21,802 bases of DNA, taken from positions 1 to 21,802 of the IMG/VR virus record IMGVR_UViG_3300034102_001412. One strand, 5' to 3'. The stretch comes from a virus. A program made the translations under genes and the position numbers. Positions 1-7,155 of this stretch are shown piece after piece; the stretch's first letter is position 1; each line of letters begins with the position of its first letter. The notes beneath the pieces are model-generated. The model was given only the letters and a program-made list of their open reading frames with translations. It was not told the origin of the DNA and did not search any database.

Positions 1-548
1 ACGCTTCCTCAGGGTTAGGAAGGAAAGCCCATTCGTCAACAATAACTAAATAAACAGATTCACCACGAGCAGGGTCAGAACCACTAGGCAACGATTCAAT
101 AGCAGACTCATTCTCAAACATCATCTTCTGCTGATGGTCGCTAGTTTGTTTAGGTCCTCGTTCTTTCATCCACTGAGGAAGAAATCTGAAACCATATTTA
201 GATTTAGCAAGCAACTTAACAGATTCTCGTTCGGTACGGCTCAACATAACAACAAAACGGTCAGGTTGAAAAAACACTAACCAAAATGCGTATGCAGCAG
301 CCAAAGTGGAGAAACCAATTTGGCGTGCTTTTAAGACAATACTGTAGCGTTCAGACATCCAAGTTTCCATTGTTTCTGTTTGTGCTTCACGCATAGCGAA
401 TTTGATACGCCCTTTTTCGGGGTGTTTAATGTACCAGTAATTTTCGCAGAAGTAAACAAACGCTTCTAGTTGTTGTTCAACGGTTGCGTTTTCTGGTCCA
501 CGGCATAAACGCCATTCTCGTTCGTTAATTAATTGTTGTAAATCCATA
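1..548 (-). CDS. terL: Terminase large subunit, N-terminal part (3' end outside window)
   Basis: ATPase motor that drives DNA packaging into the procapsid. The reading frame begins at the ATG at 548-546 and stays open to base 1, giving about 182 residues of the N-terminal ATPase domain. Visible motifs are a Walker A-like KARQIGFST (residues 73-81), in the variant form common in phage terminases, and a Walker B strand ending VYLVIVDEW (165-173) with the Asp-Glu pair. The nuclease domain would lie beyond the left edge. No Shine-Dalgarno sequence is obvious before the ATG. The gene follows the 345-aa unknown protein with a 9-bp gap, and five other genes separate it from the small subunit. The family call rests on motif spacing and context. 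Confidence 0.85.
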
Positions 549-557
549 AGTTAATAT

Positions 558-1595
558 TTAAAAAATACCTGTTGTTGCTAGTTTGTTGTGTAATTCCATT
601 GTCCGTTGAATGTTTTGTTTTACAATATAAACGGCAAAAGGTTTATCTATTTTTTCCACTACAAACAAAACGCCATTATGGATGGAATCTAAGGCTTGTT
701 TTTCGTTGTCAATTATTTCTTGCAAATTCCAAGAATCGGGATACAAAGAAACTAAAGCAGACAAACAACGATATGCCATTTTCTTTTTAATAAACAAATC
801 AAGAGCAGCGTTTAATGGCTGTACAGTACTAGGTCGCACACGGGCGTTGGGGTTTCCTTTTATAAACTCAGCAACATACATATCTGTTTGATATTCAACA
901 AGAGACCAGTCAAAATCAAGTTTATTCAAAAACTCTTTAGCAGTATTAGAAATAGGTTGTGTGTTGCTAAATGGTTCTTCATTAACAACAGCCCATTCGG
1001 TAATTAATTTTAAGGCTTCAGATATTGTTGAACCAGTAAACGGCAATGTTGCTGCGTTTACATACCTAGAACCCTGTTCGTCGTGGTTCTTGTGTTGTAT
1101 GTAAAATAAATGTCCTACGCCTTCAACAGAAAAAATTGTTTCGTAAACAAGTATTTCAGAAAAACTATGAATAAATGCTTCTTCAACATTTTCAATAACA
1201 TTAAAACCCATAGGTCCAAAACGCGTGTTATCGCAACGCCATTCTTCTTCAAGAGCAATTACTGTTGAACCAGAAAAAACAAAAAAACCTTTGTCTTTGC
1301 CATCAACAGGAACATCGTAAACATTCATTATGTTTTCAAACATTTGAATGTTTACAACTTCTTCAACCCCGTCTGCAATAGCATACAAATTATGTTTTGC
1401 AGTAAATGAAATAAAGTTATTTATACCCAAAAGAATATGTCCGTCGTTCATTTTAAAACATTTGAATTTTAAAAATTGTTCGTCTCCTGCTGGTGTTCTA
1501 CGGACAAGAGATATCGGTCCTTGTTTAATTTTGTCCAACATAAACCACATTGAATAGTTGTTTAATTGCTCTATTGAAAAGTTTGTTAATTCCAT
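558..1595 (-). CDS. Hypothetical protein, 345 aa, between fibre gene and terL
   Basis: I do not recognise this protein. It is mixed alpha/beta with no signal peptide, membrane segment or clear catalytic motif. The N-terminal half is strand-rich with many aromatic residues. The C-terminal third (from about residue 215) is more helical and charged. The ATG is preceded by AAGGAT at a good distance, one of the few clear ribosome sites in the late operon. It lies 9 bp after the glycine-rich fibre gene and 9 bp before terL. That position suggests a virion, fibre-assembly or packaging accessory protein, but this is inference from location only. The coding strand is noticeably A-rich. Confidence 0.75.
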   Translation of the reverse strand: MELTNFSIEQLNNYSMWFMLDKIKQGPISLVRRTPAGDEQFLKFKCFKMNDGHILLGINNFISFTAKHNLYAIADGVEEVVNIQMFENIMNVYDVPVDGKDKGFFVFSGSTVIALEEEWRCDNTRFGPMGFNVIENVEEAFIHSFSEILVYETIFSVEGVGHLFYIQHKNHDEQGSRYVNAATLPFTGSTISEALKLITEWAVVNEEPFSNTQPISNTAKEFLNKLDFDWSLVEYQTDMYVAEFIKGNPNARVRPSTVQPLNAALDLFIKKKMAYRCLSALVSLYPDSWNLQEIIDNEKQALDSIHNGVLFVVEKIDKPFAVYIVKQNIQRTMELHNKLATTGIF

Positions 1596-1604
1596 TTTTT
1601 ATCC

Positions 1605-2671
1605 TTATGGTCCATAATATTTAAAAGCAATTGCGCCTGCAGAACCGTCTGGGTGATAAGTCGGGTCAAATGGTGAGTTATATGCTTGAGCCGATGCACC
1701 ATTGCCGAAACCTCCAGCACCAGCAGAACCAGCAAATTCAGAACCACCATCGTTGGCTGCTCCACCTCCTCCACCACCACCAACATAATAGCCGTATTGT
1801 GTTAAAGTGCCTATTCCACCATTACCACCATATGCAGTTCCTCCGAAAGTGTTTCCAGCAATGCTTCCGTTTCCACCACCACCACCAGAACCACCACCAC
1901 CACCACCAACAGTAGTAAAGGCAATAGATTTGGGGGCAGGGTCGTTAATGGTGTTGCCTGTCCCACCACCAAATCCAGAACCAGAAGAGCCACCAGTTGT
2001 TGAGTTGGCTGCTCCACCACCTGCACCAGAAATGCTAGTAAAAGCAGCCCCAGACAAAGTTGAAGCACTACCAGCAGTGGGTGTGTTTCCAAGTGCGCTT
2101 TGAAAAGAAACACCTCCACCACCTATGGTTCCACTGACAGTTAAATTGGATGAATTAATAAACGCCCTAGAAGAAACAAGGGTGCATTGTCCTCCTCCAC
2201 CACCACCTCTACCACAACCACCTCCACCACCAACAACAAAAATATCGTATAGCGATGGAATAATAGTAGAACTACCAGTAGGGGTAATGGTTGGAATAGT
2301 AATTGATGAGTTAGAAGTCCAACCAACATTTTTCAAACTCCAAGTAGTAAATGAAGTAGAAGAACTAATAACAGTTCCTATTCCGTTTGTGGCTACGGCA
2401 CGAACATCATAGGAAACTCCAGCAGTCGGTAAACTGGTTTGGTTTGAGTAAACGCTTTGGCTACCACCAGTCAAACCAGTAAGTGTTGAACCATCTGTCC
2501 AAGTGGAATCAACAGTTTTTTTAAATTGAAACTTAACGCTTGTTGTTTGTAGGTTTGGATTTACTGTTGCGTTGAATGTGGCTCGGTCTTGGTTAAAGTT
2601 AGTGACAGCATTAATGGTTATCGTAGGCAACGAAGTTATACTTGAAGCAACTATTCCTCGTCGGATAGGCA

Positions 2672-2672
<1 letters not shown>
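1605..2672 (-). CDS. Glycine-rich tail fibre/adhesin with fibronectin-III-like N-terminus
   Basis: Probable host-binding fibre tip, 355 residues. Residues about 14-110 form a beta-rich segment with a fibronectin-type-III-like pattern (VTNFNQDRATFNATVNPN, then YDVRAVATNGIGT near 87-100). From about 145 to 345 the protein is very rich in glycine, with runs of five to eight Gly separated by short Ser/Thr/Asn loops and a hydrophobic lead-in strand (YDIFVVGGGGG). Such glycine-run domains occur in known phage receptor-binding tips, such as T-even gp38 adhesins, where they pack as polyglycine helices. Its start codon overlaps the stop of the collagen-like gene (TAATG). The low-complexity DNA creates long proline-rich open frames on the other strand, which are not genes. 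Confidence 0.7.
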
Positions 2673-3703
<1,031 letters not shown>

Positions 3704-3705
3704 AA

Positions 3706-4041
3706 CTACCGAGTCACATCAGCAAGAATAGTACACTTTCCAGCAACCAAAGTGGTTACCACACCAGCCAAAGTCCGTTGCAAATCCCAATATGCTGTTC
3801 CAGCCGTCAAACCAGCAGAAGAAGCCGAACTAAGAGTCAAAGCAACCTGACCAGCAGCAGCATTAGTAATAGCGCAAGAAAAAGAAGCAGCAACAGTAGT
3901 AGAATCTCGTTCATAACGAATCTGAGACAAAAAGGTACTACCAGTCAAATCAATAGCAGCACTAGCCGAATCCGTCAAAGTAATATTAAAGACTTCGGTA
4001 TCTCCACGCATAATTGTAATATTTTGTTTTGCAGGAACCAT
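3706..4041 (-). CDS. BppU N-terminal-domain-like baseplate/fibre attachment protein
   Basis: A small beta-rich protein of 111 residues. The order [13 protein letters not shown], then [13 protein letters not shown], then [26 protein letters not shown], then a C-terminal strand [15 protein letters not shown], fits the beta-sandwich that begins Gram-positive phage baseplate upper proteins (BppU-type). In many phages this domain attaches receptor-binding fibres to the tail. It sits directly upstream of the collagen-like fibre, which supports a connector role. The ATG lacks a clear Shine-Dalgarno sequence, and its context TAGTATGG matches the terminase small-subunit start. The family call is from recalled pattern and is not verified. 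Confidence 0.6.
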   Translation of the reverse strand: MVPAKQNITIMRGDTEVFNITLTDSASAAIDLTGSTFLSQIRYERDSTTVAASFSCAITNAAAGQVALTLSSASSAGLTAGTAYWDLQRTLAGVVTTLVAGKCTILADVTR

Positions 4042-4059
4042 ACTATTATGTAATCCGTT

Positions 4060-4182
4060 CTAATCCGTGTCTCTTAAACGCTGAATTTTGAGGGGTATAT
4101 CATTAAACCAACATTCAGGGCATTCCCGTAAATCATCAGGATACTCACACCCACACTCAAGACATTCAATCAGGCGAGCCAT
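4060..4182 (-). CDS. Small zinc-ribbon protein, 40 aa
   Basis: A short gene whose ATG lies inside the last codons of the small terminase gene, with a 17-bp overlap in another frame. The product begins MARLIECLECGCEYPDD and continues LRECPECWFNDIPLKIQRL before a TAG at 4062-4060. Two CxxC knuckles about 12 residues apart form a rubredoxin-type zinc ribbon. Zinc-ribbon miniproteins are common in phages, and its function here is unknown. Translational coupling to the small terminase is likely, since there is no separate ribosome site. Without this gene, 4042-4165 would be an unexplained gap in a tightly packed operon. Confidence 0.65.
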   Translation of the reverse strand: MARLIECLECGCEYPDDLRECPECWFNDIPLKIQRLRDTD

Positions 4183-4597
4183 TAGATTCCAACCTAGCAG
4201 CCTTCTCAGTAGAAGCGACGCTAGCAATTAACTCTTCCAAGTCCTTATCAGAGATTTCAGCCAAAGACTGCGTGTGAGTAATATTTACCTGTTGAGGAGC
4301 CAACTTATTAGTAGCCTGAAGATACAGTTGGGCTGCCTTATTGTCGCCACCGAGCGCACGCTGGTATATCGTGTCCATCAGTTTCTGGGTGCGTTCGGGG
4401 CTTCCTTGGAGTTCTTCCACTCGTTTTTGCCATTCAGCCTTAAAGTATGGTTTCTTCTGCCAGCGTCTTAGGGTTGCGCTGTCCACGCCTTCTTGCTTGG
4501 CATAGGCTTCCTGCGTGGCAGGCTGCCTCATTGGGGCAGGTACTACTAGCCAGTTTAGGTATTTTTCTTGGCGTTCATCTAGGTGGTTTGATTCCAT
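4166..4597 (-). CDS. terS: Terminase small subunit-like DNA-binding protein
   Basis: Probable packaging-initiation protein that recognises phage DNA and recruits the large terminase. The 143 residues show an N-terminal helix-turn-helix (about 28-50: TQEAYAKQEGVDSATLRRW followed by KKPYFKAEW), a pattern typical of phBC6A51-like small terminases and related insertion-type HTHs. A helical middle (QKLMDTIYQRALGGDNKAAQLYLQATNKL) fits oligomerisation, and the C-terminal tail is charged. It is the first gene of the leftward late operon, behind a sigma70-like promoter at 4662-4691. No Shine-Dalgarno sequence precedes the ATG. Another HTH regulator is the main alternative, but its position heading the late operon favours terS. 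Confidence 0.7.
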   Translation of the reverse strand: MESNHLDERQEKYLNWLVVPAPMRQPATQEAYAKQEGVDSATLRRWQKKPYFKAEWQKRVEELQGSPERTQKLMDTIYQRALGGDNKAAQLYLQATNKLAPQQVNITHTQSLAEISDKDLEELIASVASTEKAARLESNGSPD

Positions 4598-4661
4598 ACT
4601 ATTAGGGGTTTTGTTCTACTAGACCGTTAGTCTAGAATTTGGGTTTAGAACAACGGGGGGG

Positions 4662-4691
4662 ATTATAGGGGGGGTAAAGCATTACTGTGAA
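4662..4691 (-). promoter_or_regulatory. Sigma70-like promoter for the late operon
   Basis: On the minus strand a TTCACA -35 box (4691-4686, five of six consensus bases) is followed after 18 bp by a perfect TATAAT -10 box (4667-4662). Transcription would start near 4655, about 55 bases before the terminase small-subunit ATG. The -10 box is flanked on both sides by runs of C on the transcribed-sense strand, which is odd and may tune opening or start-site choice. Found by eye only. Confidence 0.55.
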
Positions 4692-4746
4692 CTTGCGTTC
4701 GTTAGATAAGCAAGTTCGTATAGTCCCTATAAAGGATAAGACTATT

Positions 4747-4771
4747 GTAAATCCACAATCTGTGGATTTAC
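4747..4771. promoter_or_regulatory. Perfect 11-bp inverted repeat (operator or hairpin)
   Basis: Arms GTAAATCCACA and TGTGGATTTAC are separated by ATC. The repeat ends 12 bp before the first rightward ATG (4784). Its perfect symmetry and location suit either a repressor operator or a 5'-leader hairpin. No T-run follows, so an intrinsic terminator is unlikely. Confidence 0.55.
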
Positions 4772-4783
4772 GGCTAGACTATA

Positions 4784-5107
4784 ATGCGTGGACAACCAAT
4801 GAGTATACAAGGGCAGATAGATGGACTTGCAGAATGGCAAGAGGTTAGGGTACGATGGCGAGATGCCTACAGTCCAGCCTCAGGTTGGCATACTACAGCA
4901 GATTATGAACCAGAAGATTCCGTTGCTACGACAATTGGCAGGGTATGGGTTGGATGTCAGGAGCATTACCTTACTGTTGTTGGTACTATTTTTGAGTGTG
5001 AGTTACCTAATCCCGAAACCGTTGGAGACATTAATCATATCCCTCTTGGTTGGATTCTCAGCGTTGACCCTATTACCCCCTATAGAAACTATACAGAAAG
5101 CATATAA
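4784..5107 (+). CDS. Conserved-looking phage protein, 107 aa
   Basis: I cannot assign a function. The protein is soluble and beta-rich, with a clear core VRVRWRDAYSPASGWH (about residues 21-36), then DYEPEDSVATTIGRVW and NHIPLGWILSVDPI. The W-x-DA-x-SP-x-x-GW pattern reminds me of small conserved proteins in phage genomes. The true start may be the second ATG at 4799 (MSIQGQ...). Neither has a clear Shine-Dalgarno sequence, and a TATAAT at 4780-4785 overlaps the first. Its stop abuts the next gene's ATG with no gap. A second open frame of holin-like character overlaps it almost entirely. Confidence 0.65.
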   Translation: MRGQPMSIQGQIDGLAEWQEVRVRWRDAYSPASGWHTTADYEPEDSVATTIGRVWVGCQEHYLTVVGTIFECELPNPETVGDINHIPLGWILSVDPITPYRNYTESI

Positions 5108-5135
5108 ATGGCTGCAAAGAAAGATTCCCGACTAA
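4821..5135 (+). CDS. Possible overprinted membrane protein (holin-like), alternative frame
   Basis: In the frame shifted against the 4784 gene, a 104-codon ORF encodes two strongly hydrophobic segments, about ITLLLLVLFLSVSYLI (49-64) and TLIISLLVGFSALTLL (70-85). They are joined by the short turn PKPLE and followed by a basic tail KAYKWLQRKIPD. Two membrane helices with a short loop and a charged C-terminus fit small holins, and overprinted lysis genes are known (phiX174 E, MS2 L). Against this, there is no ribosome site, the first 45 residues look like frame noise, and the ORF runs 28 bases into the next gene. It is kept as a low-confidence candidate. Confidence 0.25.
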   Translation: MDLQNGKRLGYDGEMPTVQPQVGILQQIMNQKIPLLRQLAGYGLDVRSITLLLLVLFLSVSYLIPKPLETLIISLLVGFSALTLLPPIETIQKAYKWLQRKIPD

Positions 5136-5395
5136 CCCGTGCAGGCGTATCAGGATATAACAAACCTAAAGCCACACCGACACACCCTACGAAGTCGCAC
5201 ATTGTCGTAGCCAAATCGGGTGGGCAAATTAAAACAATCCGATTCGGACAACAAGGTGTAAAAGGTTCACCCAAAAAACAAGGTGAATCGGCAGCCTACG
5301 CCAGTAGGCGTAAACGATTCCAAACACGCCACGCCTCCAACATAGCACGAGGACCGATGAGTGCAGCCTATTGGGCTAACAAAGTTAAATGGTAA
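5108..5395 (+). CDS. Small basic conserved phage protein, 95 aa
   Basis: A Lys/Arg-rich protein of a type I recall as recurring in marine and freshwater phage genomes. Its distinctive segments are AGVSGYNKPKATPTHPTKSH (12-31), VVAKSGGQIKTIRFGQQGVK (33-52) and a C-terminal region with RRKRFQTRHASNIA and MSAAYWANKVKW. No catalytic motif is visible. High charge and aromatic ends suggest nucleic-acid binding or a small virion role, but no function is established here. The ATG follows the previous stop directly, so translation is probably coupled. About 1 kb without a convincing gene follows it. Confidence 0.75.
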   Translation: MAAKKDSRLTRAGVSGYNKPKATPTHPTKSHIVVAKSGGQIKTIRFGQQGVKGSPKKQGESAAYASRRKRFQTRHASNIARGPMSAAYWANKVKW

Positions 5396-5411
5396 AATAA
5401 GGCGAGGACAA

Positions 5412-5544
5412 CCCACCCCACCCCCTAGTGCCACCCGTCACACAAGGGTATCCATAGCACCCCCCAAACCATCCCCGATAACGCATCGGCTCTCCATCCC
5501 CTAGTACTTAGACATACGCACGCCCGTACCCCCCCATGCCCCCC
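5412..5544 (-). other. G-quadruplex-prone tracts on the minus strand
   Basis: Plus-strand C-runs give minus-strand G-runs. At 5523-5544 the C-runs are three, seven and six long, separated by GTA and ATG, so the minus strand can offer four GGG tracts with loops of three, one and three bases. A looser set lies at 5412-5436. Formation is predicted from pattern only. Confidence 0.4.
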
Positions 5545-5784
5545 TAGCACGCAGGAGATTAGCCAACAATTATAGGTGTTATAGACCATAATCACCCCAT
5601 AATCGGCAGAAAATAGACTGCATTCAGTGCGCACGCTACCCAAGCGTGACCCGTGTGTGTCGTGATGCCTAGGTATGTGCGTGCATTATGCGTGATGTGA
5701 AACCGTGTGTGCATTATGCGCCTGTCAAGTTTCGCGTGTGCTGGTGTGACGGTGAAACCGTCGTGTGTGCGCTAGGCGTGGTCG

Positions 5785-5831
5785 TTGCGAGGCAAATTTT
5801 TTTTATTTTTTTTTCCCTTATGCCACAAGGG
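5785..5831 (+). other. T tract flanked by short hairpins
   Basis: Eight Ts, an A and nine Ts (5797-5814) follow a 4-bp hairpin TTGC-GAG-GCAA (5785-5795) and precede another hairpin with arms CCCTT and AAGGG (5815-5831). It could be a weak intrinsic terminator for rightward transcripts or an easily melted origin element. The stem is short for a terminator. Confidence 0.35.
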
Positions 5832-5985
5832 TTAGCCGATGACTGTTCGCAAATTGACTTGCAAGTTCCGAAAGTGTCGTTTACAGTGGTTGTCGTCGGG
5901 TCGCCGTTTCGGTGGCTCGGACTCAGTGTCACAGGATGAGTGCTGAGAGACCTAGTGTGTCGTGTCGGGATGACCGTTTACCTAG

Positions 5986-6022
5986 GCTATTGCGAATAGC
6001 GATTATGCGATATTGCGTTGCA
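5986..6022 (+). repeat. Short GCG-phased repeats and hairpin
   Basis: Four units beginning GCG follow each other at 7-8 bp spacing (GCGAATA, GCGATTAT, GCGATATT, GCGTTGC from 5992). The first is also the loop and arm of hairpin GCTATT-GCG-AATAGC (5986-6000). They are iteron-like but short and degenerate. Confidence 0.3.
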
Positions 6023-6040
6023 TTATGAGGTTCGCTCTTA

Positions 6041-6106
6041 TAACTATCTACGATAGTCACAGGGCATAATTGGTTGCCACGACTGTCACTTATCGTAGAT
6101 AAGTTA
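6041..6106 (+). repeat. Long inverted repeat with internally folding arms
   Basis: Arms TATCTACGATA (6045-6055) and TATCGTAGATA (6091-6101) pair perfectly. The outer TAAC (6041-6044) and GTTA (6103-6106) add four pairs past a bulged base. Each arm can also fold on itself, as CTATC-TAC-GATAG and CTTATC-GTA-GATAAG, so the element could switch between one long stem and two small ones. Confidence 0.55.
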
Positions 6107-6162
6107 CGACGCAAAAAGTTCGGCTGTTCTCACACGACTAAACGGTAAGCATTCTTACCGTT

Positions 6163-6289
6163 CTTGCGCTGACATCGCAGACACGGATTCCCTACGGGAA
6201 TTGGTTCAGTGTCCCTTACTGTCCTCGCTTGCGCTGACATCGCAGATACAGACCACCTTTGGTGGTTGGCTTAGTATCCATTACTGTCC
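6163..6289 (+). repeat. Two tandem 65-bp structured repeats with covarying stems
   Basis: Copies begin at 6163 and 6228. Each starts with the same 18 bases, containing hairpin TGCG-CTGACAT-CGCA. Each then has a second stem-loop that keeps its fold with changed sequence: ATTCCC-TAC-GGGAAT (6187-6201) in copy one and ACCACC-TTT-GGTGGT (6252-6266) in copy two. Outer pairs GACAC/GTGTC and GATAC/GTATC also covary. Both copies end in TTACTGTCC. The pattern suggests a structured RNA or DNA element upstream of the 6401 gene. Confidence 0.6.
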
Positions 6290-6308
6290 TTGGGGCAAGG
6301 CTAGTGCC

Positions 6309-6365
6309 AAGAACCTACGGTTCTTGCAAGTGCAATTCTTGCTTGTCCACCACTACTTCGTAGTG
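6309..6365 (+). other. Series of leader hairpins before the 6401 gene
   Basis: Three stem-loops follow the tandem repeat: arms CAAGAACC/GGTTCTTG with loop TAC, GCAAG/CTTGC with a 7-base loop, and CACTAC/GTAGTG with loop TTC (6351-6365). They lie in the presumed leader and precede the start-site hairpin by about 15 bases. Confidence 0.45.
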
Positions 6366-6379
6366 AAACTATCCCTATT

Positions 6380-6403
6380 ATAATTTACTGGAGGTAAATT
6401 ATG
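6380..6403 (+). promoter_or_regulatory. Start-site hairpin presenting Shine-Dalgarno in loop (1)
   Basis: Arms ATAATTTAC (6380-6388) and GTAAATTAT (6394-6402) enclose loop TGGAG (6389-6393). The GGAG(G) core sits in the loop and closing pair, and the first two bases of the ATG are in the stem. This decides the start of the 6401 gene. Confidence 0.7.
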
Positions 6404-6673
6404 TCCCTTACAATTACCCAACAACAAAAACTTGTAGAGCGAGCCACGGAGTGGCTCGGTCAGGACATCAAAAATGTCTCCGACATTTTTGTTCCACAGT
6501 CGGCTATTGACTGGGGTTTTTGCTTCCACCCTGAGTATTGTGACGAAGTCACCGAAGTTGAGGCTTATAACGCCGAAGGCGTTACTGTTTTGTTCCTCAA
6601 TGCTTCTTACGAAGTAATTGCTACGGAATTCGTAGAATACACCGTTGAAAACAACGCTTTTCTTTCCTACTAA
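6401..6673 (+). CDS. Hypothetical protein, 90 aa
   Basis: An unrecognised acidic protein with no membrane segment or known motif. The middle (EVEAYNAEGVTVLFLNASYEVIATEFVEYTV) looks like a small beta-sheet, and the N-terminus is helical. The start is fixed by the hairpin-displayed GGAGG. The coding sequence carries at least seven perfect hairpins, for example 8 bp with loop GGA at 6440-6458, 10 bp with loop TCC at 6469-6491 and 7 bp with loop GAA at 6568-6584. The stop codon lies in a perfect 22-bp palindrome (6663-6684). It is probably the first gene of the early module. Confidence 0.75.
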   Translation: MSLTITQQQKLVERATEWLGQDIKNVSDIFVPQSAIDWGFCFHPEYCDEVTEVEAYNAEGVTVLFLNASYEVIATEFVEYTVENNAFLSY

Positions 6674-6684
6674 TTAGTAGGAAA
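6663..6684 (+). other. Perfect palindrome over the stop codon
   Basis: Arms TTTCCTACTAA and TTAGTAGGAAA meet with no spacer, and the TAA stop (6671-6673) is in the left arm. It ends 19 bases before the next start-site hairpin. No T-run follows, so it is not a classic terminator. Confidence 0.6.
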
Positions 6685-6703
6685 TACATCATCCACCCAC
6701 AAG

Positions 6704-6724
6704 ATAATTACTGGAGGTAATTAT
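6704..6724 (+). promoter_or_regulatory. Start-site hairpin presenting Shine-Dalgarno in loop (2)
   Basis: Arms ATAATTAC (6704-6711) and GTAATTAT (6717-6724) enclose loop TGGAG. The stem is one base pair different from copy 1 yet still perfectly paired, and the ATG begins in its right arm. This decides the start of the 6723 gene. Confidence 0.7.
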
Positions 6725-7064
6725 GTCCCTAGAGACAAAAGCGAAACTTACGGTTTCTAAAGAAAAACGAAAAGTTGAATTTTCGTGGACAAACGAGGCT
6801 ATGACTCGTAGAGTCAAACTGTCGGTTTATCACTCACCTGAACGGAAGCATTTTTGGGCTTGTGTAAGTCGTTCCGACTTACGAATGTCGGGCAACTTTT
6901 CAGTTGAGGAATACGAACCGTTCCGTGACATTATGCAACTTGGCAAGGAATCTGTAGACAGATTCTCATTCGGCAAGTTGCAGAACTACGCTGGACAAGT
7001 CCTTATGGACTTCTTGGATTCCGACAACGAATGGAAAACCGAGGCAGAAGCCCTAGTTTCCTAG
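6723..7064 (+). CDS. Hypothetical protein, 113 aa
   Basis: I do not recognise this protein. It is strongly charged at the N-terminus (KAKLTVSKEKRKVEF) with alternating strands, followed by a helical half (EEYEPFRDIMQLGKESVDRFSFGKLQNYAGQVLMDFL). No cysteine pairs, membrane segments or catalytic motifs are present. The coding DNA is full of hairpins: 8 bp at 6864-6882 (loop TTC), 8 bp at 6948-6965 nested inside a second 8-bp stem (6935-6942 with 6974-6981), and 6 bp at 6997-7012. The stop codon lies in hairpin CTAGCC-TTT-GGCTAG. Confidence 0.7.
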   Translation: MSLETKAKLTVSKEKRKVEFSWTNEAMTRRVKLSVYHSPERKHFWACVSRSDLRMSGNFSVEEYEPFRDIMQLGKESVDRFSFGKLQNYAGQVLMDFLDSDNEWKTEAEALVS

Positions 7065-7089
7065 CCTTTGGCTAGTTTCATCTCAAGAT

Positions 7090-7150
7090 GTTGTGTCGCA
7101 ACACCACTAACGAAGTGGTGGTGTTGCTACACAACGACCATAATCGCCCC
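7090..7150 (+). promoter_or_regulatory. Large intergenic hairpin A plus GACCATA motif
   Basis: GTTGTGT and ACACAAC pair outside, then GCAACACCAC and GTGGTGTTGC pair inside after one mismatch, with loop TAACGAAGTG (7108-7117). GACCATAATCGCCCC follows directly. The stem-loop ends 20 bases before the start-site hairpin of the ATPase gene. The loop is identical to that of hairpin B at 10497-10542. Confidence 0.6.
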
Positions 7151-7155
7151 GATTC

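Larger units (their letters stand above)
4598..4783. promoter_or_regulatory. Divergent intergenic control region
   Basis: This 186-bp region separates the leftward late operon from the rightward genes. It contains, from left, CTAGAC/GTCTAG arms at about 4619-4635 inside wider GTTCTA/TAGAAC arms, two G-runs flanking a minus-strand -10 box, ACTTGC/GCAAGT arms around 4691-4715, and a perfect 11-bp hairpin at 4747-4771. The density of inverted repeats suggests operator or RNA-level control of both directions. Confidence 0.6.
5396..6400. other. 1-kb non-coding region, possible origin or control locus
   Basis: No convincing gene is present; open frames here lack ribosome sites and have unprotein-like composition. 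Base composition changes in blocks. About 5406-5560 is very C-rich on the plus strand. About 5640-5990 is rich in GT, with GTGTG strings and two copies of GTGCATTATGCG (5681-5692, 5709-5720). A T tract lies at 5797-5814. From 5980 to 6380 there is a chain of stem-loops including a 65-bp tandem repeat. The skew reversal plus repeats and T tract resemble a phage replication origin or a long structured leader for the gene at 6401. Confidence 0.5.

Noticed and set aside
1807-2412. Long proline-rich open frames on the plus strand
   Set aside because: They are complements of the glycine-rich fibre gene; composition is explained by GGN codons read backwards and no ribosome sites are present.
4780-4785. 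TATAAT at the first rightward ATG
   Set aside because: No matching -35 box at 16-18 bp and it overlaps the start codon; noted but not called a promoter.
5688-5939. An 83-aa open frame in the non-coding region
   Set aside because: No ribosome site, unprotein-like composition from GTGTG and T tracts, and no neighbour coupling.
6041-6365. tRNA or CRISPR array in the stem-loop region
   Set aside because: No cloverleaf with acceptor and T-arm consensus, and the two 65-bp repeats are directly tandem without unique spacers.
6379-6384. TATAAT as a promoter -10 box before the 6401 gene
   Set aside because: It is part of the start-site hairpin arm, has no good -35 box, and would start transcription inside the ribosome site.
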